Source: Verrucomicrobiia bacterium (GTDB taxonomy: Bacteria > Verrucomicrobiota > Verrucomicrobiia > Limisphaerales > UBA9464). From it: a stretch of DNA of 36,719 nt. Below are positions 10,301-18,237 of the stretch, in pieces. The notes beneath the pieces are model-generated. The model worked only from the letters and a program-made list of their open reading frames with translations. It was not told the origin of the DNA and did no database searches. The stretch is from the NCBI GenBank assembly GCA_019634635.1, contig JAHCBB010000046.1, positions 1 through 36,719 on the forward strand. The letters are read 5' to 3'. A program made the position numbers and the translations under genes. Numbering within the stretch: the stretch's first letter is position 1; each line of letters starts with the position of its first letter.

Positions 10301-11254
10301 CGTCTCCAGATCCCGGTCCACCAGGGGCATCAGGCTCCGGACCGGAGCCGGTTCCCGGGAACGTGCCTGGATGGCGATGTCCACCGCGGATTCCGCTTCG
10401 AACGGCGGCCGGCCGGTGAGCAACTCATAGCCGATCGCCCCCAGGGAATAGAGGTCGGCGGCGATGGTGACATTGTGTGGATCCACCATCTGCTCGGGAG
10501 CCATGTAGGCCGGCGTGCCGAACGTGAGACTTGTTCCCGTCACGCCGGATTCCTCCCCGAGGATCCGCGCGAGCCCGAAGTCCGTGACCTGAGGTCGCCC
10601 CTGCAAATCGAGGAGGACATTGCCCGGCTTCAGGTCGCGGTGGAGAATTCCCCTCTGGTGCGCGTGATGGACCGCCCCGCCGATCTCAGCCAGGAACCGC
10701 GCCAGCTCCCGCTGTCGCCTTCTCAACGCCGGGCCCGCCGTCCCGCCGTCCCGCCGCAACCGATCGGTGGTGGCCGGCAAAGCAAACCGCCCCATGGCTG
10801 CCGCCAGGCTTGGCCCCTCGACCAGCCGCATGCTGAAGAACTGGCGTCCTTCAAATTCCCCAAACTCAAGAATGGGAACAATGCCGGGGTGATCCAGCCG
10901 CGCCAGCGCCTCCGCCTCGGCCCGAAATCGCCGCGCCTGCAGTGGATCAGCAAACTGACCGGCCAGCAGGAGCTTCAGCGCCACCGTCCGGCCGAGCTTC
11001 ACCTGACGTGCACGGTACACCACCCCCATCCCGCCGCGCGCAATCTCCGCTTCCACCTCGTAGTCGCCAATCCACAGCCGGTTGTCTGCTTTCGGCGACG
11101 GTGGCGCCAGTCGGTGGGCGATGGGACTGTCAGCGATCGCCACGACCCTTGGGAGGCGCAGACAGTGCCGCGCGAGACACTTCGGACACAACCCCTCCAG
11201 CACGGAGGCGCGCAGCGGGCATCCGCAGTCAGGACAGGAAGCGGGAATCGTCAT
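7304..11254 (-). CDS. Membrane Ser/Thr protein kinase with WD40-like beta-propeller
   Basis: 1316 residues with a PknB-type kinase at the N terminus. Order: zinc-ribbon-like knuckle (CPDCGCPL at 7-14, CPKC at 23-26); kinase domain about 65-345 with glycine loop IARGGMGVVYRA, Lys94 in VALKLL, catalytic Asp207 in HRDLKPGN, DFG Asp225 and MAPEQ; one transmembrane helix about 373-394; an extracytoplasmic beta-propeller about 450-1090 with repeated FSPDSRYLAV/FSPDGRWLLA strands; and a C-terminal beta-rich domain about 1110-1300. I associate that last domain with other PVC-phylum kinases (pattern YNAVLWKSW, then FDARGIVQL, then a YSNG-type strand). All catalytic residues are present, so it is predicted to be active. 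It lies 84 nt downstream of the ECF-like sigma gene on the same strand. Its end overlaps glnS by 65 nt in convergent orientation. Confidence 0.92.
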   Translation of the reverse strand: MTIPASCPDCGCPLRASVLEGLCPKCLARHCLRLPRVVAIADSPIAHRLAPPSPKADNRLWIGDYEVEAEIARGGMGVVYRARQVKLGRTVALKLLLAGQFADPLQARRFRAEAEALARLDHPGIVPILEFGEFEGRQFFSMRLVEGPSLAAAMGRFALPATTDRLRRDGGTAGPALRRRQRELARFLAEIGGAVHHAHQRGILHRDLKPGNVLLDLQGRPQVTDFGLARILGEESGVTGTSLTFGTPAYMAPEQMVDPHNVTIAADLYSLGAIGYELLTGRPPFEAESAVDIAIQARSREPAPVRSLMPLVDRDLETIILKCLEKDPKARYDSASGLAEDLERFARGEPVAARPVSPWGRASRWARRRPGMAVMAGTLALAVLVAGLGGLTMSLRLSREIQDKDAAHAARRIELRSALLARAAAERLRGEAGHREQSLRGVLEAARIAKDADVLNEAIAQLAQMDIVPDRPRRQRPTDSSPIVCSPDFSIYYRALADGAVEARWMESDALRWRQDGLPAGNAGGLTVSPDSNFVALIRNRHLTLLRADDGAVLWDQPFVNLLGFHPGGSWLLAQAADRRVVRVESATGVPLAFPAGFRGMAHEFAHAPDGRSPVMVRLNADTVEFYDWDADCVLDRLKHQAMLGRLAWEGHRVAASDAAGNVVVWRLPSRKPLVLPQLFSGVSGLFFVPGSPFLMIVGSGSRQTSIWDTDSGERVIGEAWFTPEQVSRDGSQVLYFLSQEWGVARILPAVGRLRLHFPDAARPGVRRLRFSPDSRYLAVIKQAGVHLYDLARPREVVFVDHFGAVNCWFLPETNSMVLQGRNSLRRVTWQDSGAAAPTDVPHASHWEDGVWLEPGTLLEDQSTVVLPRSDIGLERVALGTGLVVGQVPNSDLRMASHVAASGPWTACWLLRGGAPAVVTSGGRLEWRGNLAGEGFLQFSPDGRWLLASSRGEHRVCEVPDWNFWRTSAAPDESHRRLVATAWMPDSRHLAAAEGRSRIAIRDVVRWTNIVALTSPRASEWTCMEFSAGGRWLAVGTARESVEVWDFADLSRALSQLGLTMPLTAFGTEAHLPSIPPQAAPVSTELPTPKPPDFSERDPRAGPDQVDLSAHYNAVLWKSWLLNDIELPDDSLALFPAGLFSHDGVTFDARGIVQLSGERFLNQAVRYPESTGNIPIGRQVSRIHLLGGASDAYPSVPRGTVVARVRLGYSNGSETSIPLRLGRELEDFNIPAHQPPRLDQATIAWWGLSQSTEASFPAKRFVLYHMVLGNPFPDRQVQHLELISANGVVTPFFVAVTTEQEPSGGRHRSPDEPTDP

Positions 11255-11338
11255 CAGCGACCTCGACAGTCTGCCAATCCCCGGGCCGAAATGAAGTGGG
11301 ATTCCGCGCTTCCGGCGCCCCTCCGAACAAGGTCGGGA

Positions 11339-12040
11339 TCAGCCAAATAGCTCGTTCAGCTCCGACGCCACCCCTGCAGGGTGGGTCACGGTGCGACCCA
11401 CCTCCTGCCGAACGGCCTCACGGAACGTATCGCGCAATTGATCCACCTCGGAGGAATCCACGGCGTCGGCGAGGTCGGTCACCTTCCAATCCGGTGTCTC
11501 CCGGGCCAGATAGGGCAGCAACCGTTCCACCTCGGTGGCCCGGCCGGCGGCCTCCGCCTCCCGGCGCAGGGACTCCAGGGCATGCTCCAGGACCACCACC
11601 GACCACCGGTCACGAAATCCCATCGCCACCGGCGTCCCGCCGCCATACACGTCCCGCGCCTCGGCCATGGCGGTGTCCACGATGGAATCTCCCGCGGTGC
11701 CGTCACCGCAGGATCCCGTGGCCTGAGTGAGGGCTCCGGCGTCTTGAGCCAGGGCATAAATCAGCCGTCGCAGCCGTCCGTCGTGGTCGCCATGCCGCAG
11801 CAATGCCGGGGCGGTCGAAACGCGTGCCAGCACCTGCCCGGTGAGGGCCGCGGCCTGATCGGGGGTCCGCTGGTCATCGCGAAAGGCGCCGTATACTGGC
11901 CACCAATAGGCCCGGGCGACCTGCTCAAGGGCCTGACCGCCGGTCTCCCCGGGTTCTGCGGGACGGCCGCACATGGGCGCGAGAATAGCCGCCGGTGCCG
12001 GAGGACGTCCACGCCTCAGACCCATCCACGCGGGACTCAC
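11339..12040 (-). CDS. Degenerate ECF-type sigma factor, partner of the kinase
   Basis: About 211-233 residues. It resembles the ECF-like sigma factors that sit beside Ser/Thr kinases in PVC bacteria. The start of region 2 reads LEQVARAYWWPVYGAFRDD followed by DQAAALTGQVLARV, and the C-terminal block VRQEVGRTVTHPAGVASEL ends in the typical ELxxLF. Region 4 is weak: DLADAVDSSEVDQLRDTFREAV lacks the usual clear helix-turn-helix small residues, so promoter recognition may be altered. The start is uncertain. GTG at 12040 overlaps the upstream sigma-70 stop (GTGA, 12037-12040) and suggests coupling; ATG at 12025 and ATG at 11974 (MCGRPAEPG) are alternatives, the last closest to the family length. 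The assignment rests on motif memory; a general regulatory protein is the fallback. Confidence 0.68.
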   Translation of the reverse strand: MSPAWMGLRRGRPPAPAAILAPMCGRPAEPGETGGQALEQVARAYWWPVYGAFRDDQRTPDQAAALTGQVLARVSTAPALLRHGDHDGRLRRLIYALAQDAGALTQATGSCGDGTAGDSIVDTAMAEARDVYGGGTPVAMGFRDRWSVVVLEHALESLRREAEAAGRATEVERLLPYLARETPDWKVTDLADAVDSSEVDQLRDTFREAVRQEVGRTVTHPAGVASELNELFG

Positions 12041-13221
12041 TGACGGGCCATCGCACGACGGCGAAGGAACTCCAGCTCCGGGTCATGAATCTCGTCGCGC
12101 TTCGACAGCATCTTCCGCAGCTTGCCGAGGGCCACGTTCTGGATCTGGCGGATGCGCTCCCGCGTCACCCCGAATCGCTCCCCGACTTCCTCAAGGGTGC
12201 GCTCCGAGCCACCATCGAGACCGAAACGGTAGCGAACGATGGTGAGCTCGCGCTCATCCAGCTGACCCACCAACTCCAGAAGCAGCGCGTGCCGGGTCTG
12301 CTGTTCGTAATCCTCGTAGGCGGTCTGCACGTTCTCATCGCGCACCACATCCTGGAGCTGGGTATCCCCCTCGTCCCCCAGCGGTGCATCCAGCGAGGCG
12401 GGACGATAGCTGGCCGTGATCAGTTCACCGACCCGTTCCGCAGTCATTCCCAGAACCTCACCGATCTCGGCCTCGGTGGGTTCACGTCCCAGCTCCTCCA
12501 GAAGGCGGAGGGCCGTGCGGCGGATCTTGGCGACGCGATCCACCAGATGCACCGGCAGCCGGATCGTCTTGCCCTGATTGGCCAGACCGCGCTTGACCGA
12601 CTGCTTGATCCACCAGGCCGCATACGTGGACAGCTTCGCCCCCTTGGAAGGATCGAAGCGCTCGACTGCGCGCATGAGCCCGATGTTGCCCTCGTTGATC
12701 ATGTCGAGCAGCGGCAGGCCCATGCCCTCGTAGTCCTTGGCAATTTTGACCACCAATCGAAGATTGGCACGGATCATCCGGTCCCGGGCCGCGTCGTCCC
12801 CGGCACGGATGCGCGCAGCCAGTTCGATCTCATCCTGCGGCGTCAGCAGCGGGGTCTCGCTGATCTCCCGGAGGTAGCTCCGAAGGGCATAGTCCCCATC
12901 CCGGGCGATGCTGCGGACGGGACGATCCGGTGCGGGCTCCGCGCCCTCACGGGGCACCGTGACCGGCGCCAGCGGCGAGATCACGGGGCTTTGATCGGTT
13001 GCGGGGCGGGAGTGACGGGATGCCGATGCCGTGTGGCCGTGGGGATGTGCCGGAGGCACCGCAGCGGGCGGACCGCCGATCCGCCGGCGCCGCGAGTAGC
13101 CCGGCGCCGTGACGGCGCGCGGGGGAATTGAGGCGGCCCGGGCCGCCGGCTCACCGCTGCCAACACGCATCGGCCGTGATTGCGGGTTCAGGTTCGACTG
13201 GGTCTTGCGGAGCGTCATCAT
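12037..13221 (-). CDS. RNA polymerase sigma-70 family factor (RpoD/RpoS-like)
   Basis: About 394 residues. A basic, Pro-rich N-terminal region of about 100 residues replaces a classic region 1.1. It is followed by region 1.2 (DYALRSYLREISETPLLTP), region 2 (NLRLVVKIAKDYEGMGLPLL, EGNIGLMRAVERFDP, STYAAWWIKQSV), region 3, and region 4 (TLEEVGERFGVTRERIRQIQ). All core-binding, -10 and -35 recognition blocks look intact. The length and missing region 1.1 suit a group 2 or secondary primary-like factor rather than the housekeeping RpoD. The start is taken at the tandem ATGs 13221/13218 (MMTLRKTQS); the frame stays open to 13431 without family signal. It is first in a minus-strand cluster with the ECF-like factor (4-nt overlap) and the kinase. 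Confidence 0.92.
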   Translation of the reverse strand: MMTLRKTQSNLNPQSRPMRVGSGEPAARAASIPPRAVTAPGYSRRRRIGGPPAAVPPAHPHGHTASASRHSRPATDQSPVISPLAPVTVPREGAEPAPDRPVRSIARDGDYALRSYLREISETPLLTPQDEIELAARIRAGDDAARDRMIRANLRLVVKIAKDYEGMGLPLLDMINEGNIGLMRAVERFDPSKGAKLSTYAAWWIKQSVKRGLANQGKTIRLPVHLVDRVAKIRRTALRLLEELGREPTEAEIGEVLGMTAERVGELITASYRPASLDAPLGDEGDTQLQDVVRDENVQTAYEDYEQQTRHALLLELVGQLDERELTIVRYRFGLDGGSERTLEEVGERFGVTRERIRQIQNVALGKLRKMLSKRDEIHDPELEFLRRRAMARQ

Positions 13222-13443
13222 CGTCGTCAGGATTCGATATGGATTCGGGGTTCCGATGGCATCCGGCGATCGCCGGTCGGACCTTGATTTCTTGATGCCT
13301 CGAGTCGCAGGAACCGTGGCATTCCCACCGGAAACATGGCGCGGCGATTCCATCCGGGGTGGCATCGCAGTGCTGCGAAGCGTTCTCGCAAATGCGAATT
13401 GCCAGGTCCGACAGAGGCGTCCGACCTCCACGCCTGCCGCGGT

Positions 13444-14505
13444 TCAACCCCCCGAAGTTTCAGGAACCCAGAGGAGCGCCGCCGGCGGCACGCCCACGCG
13501 GAGGATCTCACCGGCCCGCGGGATCGGATCCGACGACGGAAACTGGATCTGGAACGACACCTCCCCGGGTCCCCGGGCCGTCAGCACCACCGTCTCTCCA
13601 AGGAATTCAGCCCGCTCGACCCGCACACGGAGTTCCGCGGCGGTTTCCGCCACCGGACGGAAGGATCCGGGACGGATGCCGAGCCATCCCCGGGAGCCGT
13701 ATGGCGGATCGCCCGCGGACGGTCTTCGAAATTCCCCGGCCGCCGTCGCCAGGAGCCAGTGTTCCGGCCCCACCGCAATCACCGTGGCCTCCAGCCAGTT
13801 CACCTCGCCGAAAAACCCGGCGACGGCGCGACTGATGGGATGCCGATGGAGGGTTCGCGGGTCCGCCACCTGGGCCAGACGTCCCTCCAACAGGAGACCG
13901 ATCCGGTCCCCCAGCGCCATCGCCTCGCGGGGATCGTGGGTGACGTGGACCACGGTGATCCCCAATTCCCCATGCAGGCGGCGCAGCTCCTGCCGGAGCT
14001 CCGCGCGCAGGGCGGGATCCAGCTGCGACAACGGTTCGTCCAGCAGAAGCAGTCTGGGGGCCACCGCCAGCGCGCGCGCCAGCGCCACGCGCTGTTGCTG
14101 GCCTCCGGACAGCATCTGTGGCAGCGCATCGGCAACCTCCTCAAGGCGGACCTGGCGCAGCGCCGCAGCCACGCGCATTTCCCGCTCGCGGATCGAAACC
14201 CCGCGGGCTTCAAGTCCAAACGCCACATTCCCGTGCACCGTCCGGTGCGGCCACAACGCCGGGGTCTGGAAGGTCATGGCCACCGGACGTCCTTGCGGGG
14301 GAATCCCGCGAACCCGTTCGCCAGCGATCAGGATTGTCCCCAAGTCCGGCTCCAAAAGTCCGGCGACGAGGCGCAGCAGGGTGGTCTTCCCGCAACCGCT
14401 GGGACCGGCCAGGCAGAAGTACTCTCCTGAGGGTATGGACAAGTCCACCCCCCGGAGCACCTCCAACGCACCAAAACGGCGGCAGATGTTTTCGAGCACC
14501 AACAT
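13444..14505 (-). CDS. ABC transporter ATP-binding protein (MalK/PotA/FbpC type)
   Basis: A 353-residue cytoplasmic ATPase of an importer-type ABC system. Walker A GPSGCGKTT (34-42), Q-loop Gln80 in TFQTPALWPH, signature LSGGQQQR (132-139), Walker B LLLLDEP (152-158) with D-loop SQLD, and switch His190 in VTHD are all intact. The segment after about residue 235 is a TOBE-like beta domain (LGIRPGSFRP). This arrangement is typical for sugar, polyamine or iron/thiosulfate importers, and the substrate cannot be told from the ATPase alone. No permease or binding-protein gene is present in the window: the upstream neighbour (45 nt away) is an acyltransferase and downstream lies the sigma gene. It is thus an orphan ATPase, possibly shared by transporters encoded elsewhere. 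Confidence 0.93.
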   Translation of the reverse strand: MLVLENICRRFGALEVLRGVDLSIPSGEYFCLAGPSGCGKTTLLRLVAGLLEPDLGTILIAGERVRGIPPQGRPVAMTFQTPALWPHRTVHGNVAFGLEARGVSIREREMRVAAALRQVRLEEVADALPQMLSGGQQQRVALARALAVAPRLLLLDEPLSQLDPALRAELRQELRRLHGELGITVVHVTHDPREAMALGDRIGLLLEGRLAQVADPRTLHRHPISRAVAGFFGEVNWLEATVIAVGPEHWLLATAAGEFRRPSAGDPPYGSRGWLGIRPGSFRPVAETAAELRVRVERAEFLGETVVLTARGPGEVSFQIQFPSSDPIPRAGEILRVGVPPAALLWVPETSGG

Positions 14506-14550
14506 CAGAAGTCACCAGCCGCCGTGCGACATGTCACGGTTGGGTCGCAC

Positions 14551-15774
14551 TCACACCCGGAGAAACAGCCTCCGCCGATACAGAAAGCGGGCGAACCCGA
14601 ACAACAGAAAGACGGCGATCAAGGCGATCACCGTGTCGCCCGCCTCCCCGAACAGCGACCGGACCGGCGCCCCGGCCAGCCGCTCCGCCAGCCGCTTGAA
14701 GTTCAGGATCTGCGCCGCCAGATAGATGGTCAGCGCGTTGGCACCCACCCAGACAAACGGCTGGCACCACCGGCGCCATCCCCAGACATCCACCACCTGG
14801 TGAAACAGCCCGAGCAGCACCAGGCTGTAGCCGCCCGCCACCAGCACATAGGACGACGTCCAAAGCTTCTTGATGACCGGAAACAGGACGCCCCACCCGT
14901 GACCCACCAGGATCGCGAGAACTCCGGCGACAACGAGATCCCGCGACCGCCGTGAAGGCGTGCCACGCCCGGACTGCAGCCAGAGCCCGGCAAACAGCCC
15001 GAGGAGGCAGGTGGCCACCGCGGGCAACGTGCTCAGCAACCCTTCCGGATCGAAATACGTGTCGTAGAGCCGTCCGGGAAGCCACTGGAAGTCCACATGG
15101 TTCGCCAGGTTGTAGCCGGGTTCGAAGCGCCCCCGGACGCGGCCGGTTTCGGCGGCAAAAAGCACGGCGACGTTGGTCTCCCCCAGTGCTTCCATGCGCG
15201 GGGCCAGTGCGGCGGCGTCGAGTCGGATGTCCCGGATGGGCACAAGCGCCATCAGGGCCCAGTAGCCCAGCAGCAGTCCCACCGTCACTGCGATCAGAAT
15301 CCGGATCCGCTTCCCGAACGCCAGAAACAGCAGCGCGGTGGCCGTGTAACACAGCGCGATCCGGTTGAGCACCCCCAGGAGGCGGATGTCCGGCCACTCG
15401 GTGCTCAGGCCTCCGGAGTAGAAGAGGCCTATGGCGAACAACACCACGCCCCGGACGAGGATCCGGCGGACCGTGGCCCGGTGTCCGGACGTCGCCAGAC
15501 TGCGCGGCACCGAGAAGGAGATCGCCGCCCCCACCATGAAGATGAACAGCGGGAAGATGAGGTCATAAAACCGGAATCCCTCCCACGCCACGTGGGTCAA
15601 CTGCCGGCGCAGTCCCGCGAAGACCGGCAGCGAGGTCCAACGATCCAGGGCCGCCACCATCAGGCCGCCGCCCGCGATCCAGAACATGTCGAATCCCCTC
15701 AGGGCATCGAGGGACATCAGACGGTCTCCTCCGGAAGGTGCCGGAGCCCCCGTCGGAACGGTCGTGAAAGGCAT
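14551..15774 (-). CDS. DUF5009/HGSNAT-like multispanning acyltransferase, copy 1
   Basis: A 407-residue integral membrane protein with about ten hydrophobic segments. It begins after a short tail with RLMSLDALRGFDMFWI, the opening typical of heparan-alpha-glucosaminide N-acetyltransferase-like proteins. The block HVAWEGFRFYDLIFPLFIF (from His61) carries the conserved His and Asp region. Later blocks include LGVLNRIALCY, DPEGLLSTLPAV, PVIKKLWTSSYVLVAGG and FVWVGANALTIYL. These proteins are thought to move acyl groups across the membrane onto sugars; the substrate here is unknown. The ATG at 15774 starts 14 nt after the stop of copy 2, so the two form a tandem pair. Copy 1 carries an extra loop (about residues 210-260, NVAVLFAAETGRVRG) not seen in copy 2. 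Confidence 0.88.
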   Translation of the reverse strand: MPFTTVPTGAPAPSGGDRLMSLDALRGFDMFWIAGGGLMVAALDRWTSLPVFAGLRRQLTHVAWEGFRFYDLIFPLFIFMVGAAISFSVPRSLATSGHRATVRRILVRGVVLFAIGLFYSGGLSTEWPDIRLLGVLNRIALCYTATALLFLAFGKRIRILIAVTVGLLLGYWALMALVPIRDIRLDAAALAPRMEALGETNVAVLFAAETGRVRGRFEPGYNLANHVDFQWLPGRLYDTYFDPEGLLSTLPAVATCLLGLFAGLWLQSGRGTPSRRSRDLVVAGVLAILVGHGWGVLFPVIKKLWTSSYVLVAGGYSLVLLGLFHQVVDVWGWRRWCQPFVWVGANALTIYLAAQILNFKRLAERLAGAPVRSLFGEAGDTVIALIAVFLLFGFARFLYRRRLFLRV

Positions 15775-15788
15775 GGCGTCGGAACGCG

Positions 15789-16949
15789 TCACAGGCGGAT
15801 GAAGATCTGCCGCGTGTACAGGAATCGGGCGAGCCACACGCAGAGCAGGATGCCCGTCACCGAGATCACCAGGTCCCCGACCCCGGGGACCACCCGGGCA
15901 TCCAGAAACCGGGCGACACCACCGCCGACGAGTCGCTCCGAGAGATTGTTGAAGGAGACCACATGGGCCACCACGTACAGCGCGATGGGATTCATGCCGA
16001 TCCAGACGAACGGCGCCGCCCATCGCCGCCAGCCACGGATTTCGATGACTTCATGGAAGGCGGCCAGCAACAGCAGGCTCCATCCACCGGCGACCAGCAC
16101 ATAGGAGGAGGTCCAGAGCTTTTTGACGATGGGAAACACCAGGCCCCAGCCATACCCCGCGGCTAGCAGTGCGACCCCGGCCGCCGCGAGCCAGAAGACC
16201 TTCTGCCGTTCGGTGCGCCGCCCGTCCTTCATACAAAGTCCGGCGAATACACCCAGCAGACAGCTCACCACCGCGGGCACTGTGCTCAAGATGCCCTCCG
16301 GGTCATGGGTGCCATCCCATTTCCTGAAGGGCAGGTACTGGGAGTCGAACCAGTTCACCACATTGCGCCCCTCGGCGAAGGACACGGTCGTCTCTCCCGG
16401 TGCGGGCACGAGTGCCAACAGCGCCCAATAGCCCAGGAGGAGTCCCACGCCGACAACCGCCAGGGCCCTCGGTCGCAGGTAAAGGAAGAGCACCGCGGTG
16501 ATGCCGTAGCAGAGCGCGATGCGCTGCAGGACGCCCAACAGCCGGATCTGCTCATAGGGCGTGGAAAAGCCGCCGTAGATGAAGATGCCGAGGATGTAGA
16601 GCAGCAGCGTCCGGCGGAGGATCCTCCCAAGCGCAGCCGGCCGCCCCTCGCGCTCCAGCATCCGGGTCAGGGAGAACACGATGGACACTCCGACCATGAA
16701 AACGAACAGCGGGAAGATCAGGTCGTAGAAGCGGAATCCCTCCCACGCGACGTGGTCGAGCTGGGTGCCGATCGCGCGCAGCAGCGGCCCTCCCTGCACC
16801 CCGAGCACCGCACCTCCGATGGTGTCCGCCCCGAGAATCCACAGCATGTCGAAGCCACGGAGCGCATCAAGCGACATCAGGCGCCCGGAGAGGGACGCCG
16901 GGCGAACAGCGGCATCGGGCGCGGGGGCTGCGGCAGTGGTTGAAACCAT
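15789..16949 (-). CDS. DUF5009/HGSNAT-like multispanning acyltransferase, copy 2
   Basis: 386 residues, a clear paralogue of the downstream copy: RLMSLDALRGFDMLWILG, DHVAWEGFRFYDLIFPLFVF (conserved His66), LGVLQRIALCYG, DPEGILSTVPAVV, PIVKKLWTSSYVLVAGGW and FVWIGMNPIALYVV. About ten membrane segments. The start is the ATG at 16949 (MVSTTAAAP), leaving a short Ala/Pro-rich cytoplasmic tail before the first helix; the open frame extends to 18161 but is antisense to the oxidoreductase gene. It is the first gene of its minus-strand run and divergent from the oxidoreductase across 114 bp. Prediction: membrane acyl or acetyl transfer to an extracytoplasmic sugar, substrate unknown. Confidence 0.88.
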   Translation of the reverse strand: MVSTTAAAPAPDAAVRPASLSGRLMSLDALRGFDMLWILGADTIGGAVLGVQGGPLLRAIGTQLDHVAWEGFRFYDLIFPLFVFMVGVSIVFSLTRMLEREGRPAALGRILRRTLLLYILGIFIYGGFSTPYEQIRLLGVLQRIALCYGITAVLFLYLRPRALAVVGVGLLLGYWALLALVPAPGETTVSFAEGRNVVNWFDSQYLPFRKWDGTHDPEGILSTVPAVVSCLLGVFAGLCMKDGRRTERQKVFWLAAAGVALLAAGYGWGLVFPIVKKLWTSSYVLVAGGWSLLLLAAFHEVIEIRGWRRWAAPFVWIGMNPIALYVVAHVVSFNNLSERLVGGGVARFLDARVVPGVGDLVISVTGILLCVWLARFLYTRQIFIRL

Positions 16950-17063
16950 CAAGCCCCGCCAAGGAACCACGGCAGTTCGAGGGCCATCAATCGGAAAACC
17001 ATCCACCGGCCCGCTTCCCATTCCGGCTTCCATCCCCGCCACCTCCGGGAGAGCCTCAGGCGC
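16950..17063. promoter_or_regulatory. Divergent promoter region, acyltransferase/oxidoreductase
   Basis: A 114-bp gap between divergent genes that should hold both promoters. GGGAGAG at about 17047-17053 is a possible but distant ribosome binding site for the ATG at 17064. No clear -35/-10 pair was found. Confidence 0.3.
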
Positions 17064-18188
17064 ATGCAGCAAACCATGCGGGTCGGCATCATTGGCGGGG
17101 GCTTGATGGGCCGCGAGGCGGCGAGTGCGTTTGGACGCTGGTTCGTCCTCGAGCAGTTTCCGGTGCGGGCGGAGTTGGTGGCGGTCTGCGACCTGCAGGA
17201 GCCGCTGCTGGAGTGGTTCGGGCGGGTGCCCACCGTGACGCTGCGGACCCGGGATCACCGGGAGTTGCTTGCGTCTCCGCACGTGGATGTCGTGTACGTG
17301 GCCGTGCCGCACCACCTCCATCAGGCGATCTACCTCGACGTGCTGGCCGCAGGAAAGGATCTGCTGGCGGAGAAGCCCTTTGGCGTGGATCTCCCCGCCG
17401 CCCGCGCAATCCGCGATGCCGCCGCCGCGTCGGGTCGCTTCGTCCGTTGCAGCTCGGAGTTTCCCTTCCTGCCCGGCGCGCAGCGGGTGATCCAACTGGC
17501 GCGATCGGGCACGCTGGGGCACCTGCTCGAAATCCGGTCCTGCTTCTGGCATGCCAGCGACCTGGACCCGACCAAGCCGGTCAACTGGAAACGACAGGTC
17601 AAGTCCTGCGGTGCAATCGGCGTCATGGGTGACCTCGGCATGCACGTCGTCCACGTGCCGCTCCGCCTCGGCTGGCAGCCGGCGCGCGTCTATGCGCAGC
17701 TTCAAAAGGTGTACACGGAGCGTCCGGACGGCCGCGGCGGGATGGCGCCCTGCGACACTTGGGACAACGCCATGCTGCACTGTGACGTGGCGGTAGACGG
17801 CAGGGACGTCCCGATGCGCCTCGAGATGAAGCGGCTCGCCCCGGGAGCCACGAACACCTGGTGGATCGAAGTACTCGGTACCGATGCCGGCGCCCGCTAT
17901 TCGACGTCCGAGCCGAAGTCGCTCTGGCTGTTCGAACGGCAGAAGGAGCAGCGATGGACCCGGGTGGACCTCGGATTCCAAACCCCCTTCCCCACCATTA
18001 CCGGCGGCATTTTCGAGCCCGGGTTTCCCGACTGTTTTCTCCAGATGTGGGCCGCCTACGCCGCGGAGCGCGCCGGGGCGCTCGGGGACCGGTTTGGGTG
18101 CGTGACCCCGGACGAGGCGGTCCGCAGCCACGAACTGTTCGCGGCCGCCCTGCAATCCCACGCCACCCGGGCAGCCGTGGCGTTATGA
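17064..18188 (+). CDS. Gfo/Idh/MocA family oxidoreductase
   Basis: A 374-residue cytoplasmic NAD(P)-dependent dehydrogenase of the glucose-fructose oxidoreductase/inositol dehydrogenase superfamily. The Rossmann motif GIIGGGLMG is at residues 8-16, the family motif AEKPFGVD at 102-109 (Lys104 is the expected catalytic base), and GVMGDLGMHVVH near 191-202 carries the active-site Asp and His. The C-terminal half is the usual alpha/beta substrate domain. Two starts are possible: ATG 17064 (MQQTMRV) and ATG 17076 (MRVGIIGGG). No signal peptide or Tat motif is seen, unlike many relatives in this phylum. The substrate is probably a sugar or cyclitol, unproven. The adjacent membrane acyltransferases hint at glycan metabolism, but they are on the other strand. 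Confidence 0.9.
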   Translation: MQQTMRVGIIGGGLMGREAASAFGRWFVLEQFPVRAELVAVCDLQEPLLEWFGRVPTVTLRTRDHRELLASPHVDVVYVAVPHHLHQAIYLDVLAAGKDLLAEKPFGVDLPAARAIRDAAAASGRFVRCSSEFPFLPGAQRVIQLARSGTLGHLLEIRSCFWHASDLDPTKPVNWKRQVKSCGAIGVMGDLGMHVVHVPLRLGWQPARVYAQLQKVYTERPDGRGGMAPCDTWDNAMLHCDVAVDGRDVPMRLEMKRLAPGATNTWWIEVLGTDAGARYSTSEPKSLWLFERQKEQRWTRVDLGFQTPFPTITGGIFEPGFPDCFLQMWAAYAAERAGALGDRFGCVTPDEAVRSHELFAAALQSHATRAAVAL

Positions 18189-18237
18189 GGACCGTTCGGC
18201 GTCCGAGCACGCGCCGGCCCCGGCTGACAGGTCCATC

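Noticed and set aside
16950..18161. Long minus-strand frame fused to acyltransferase copy 2
   Set aside because: It is antisense to the Gfo/Idh/MocA gene. The acyltransferase family start is near 16949.
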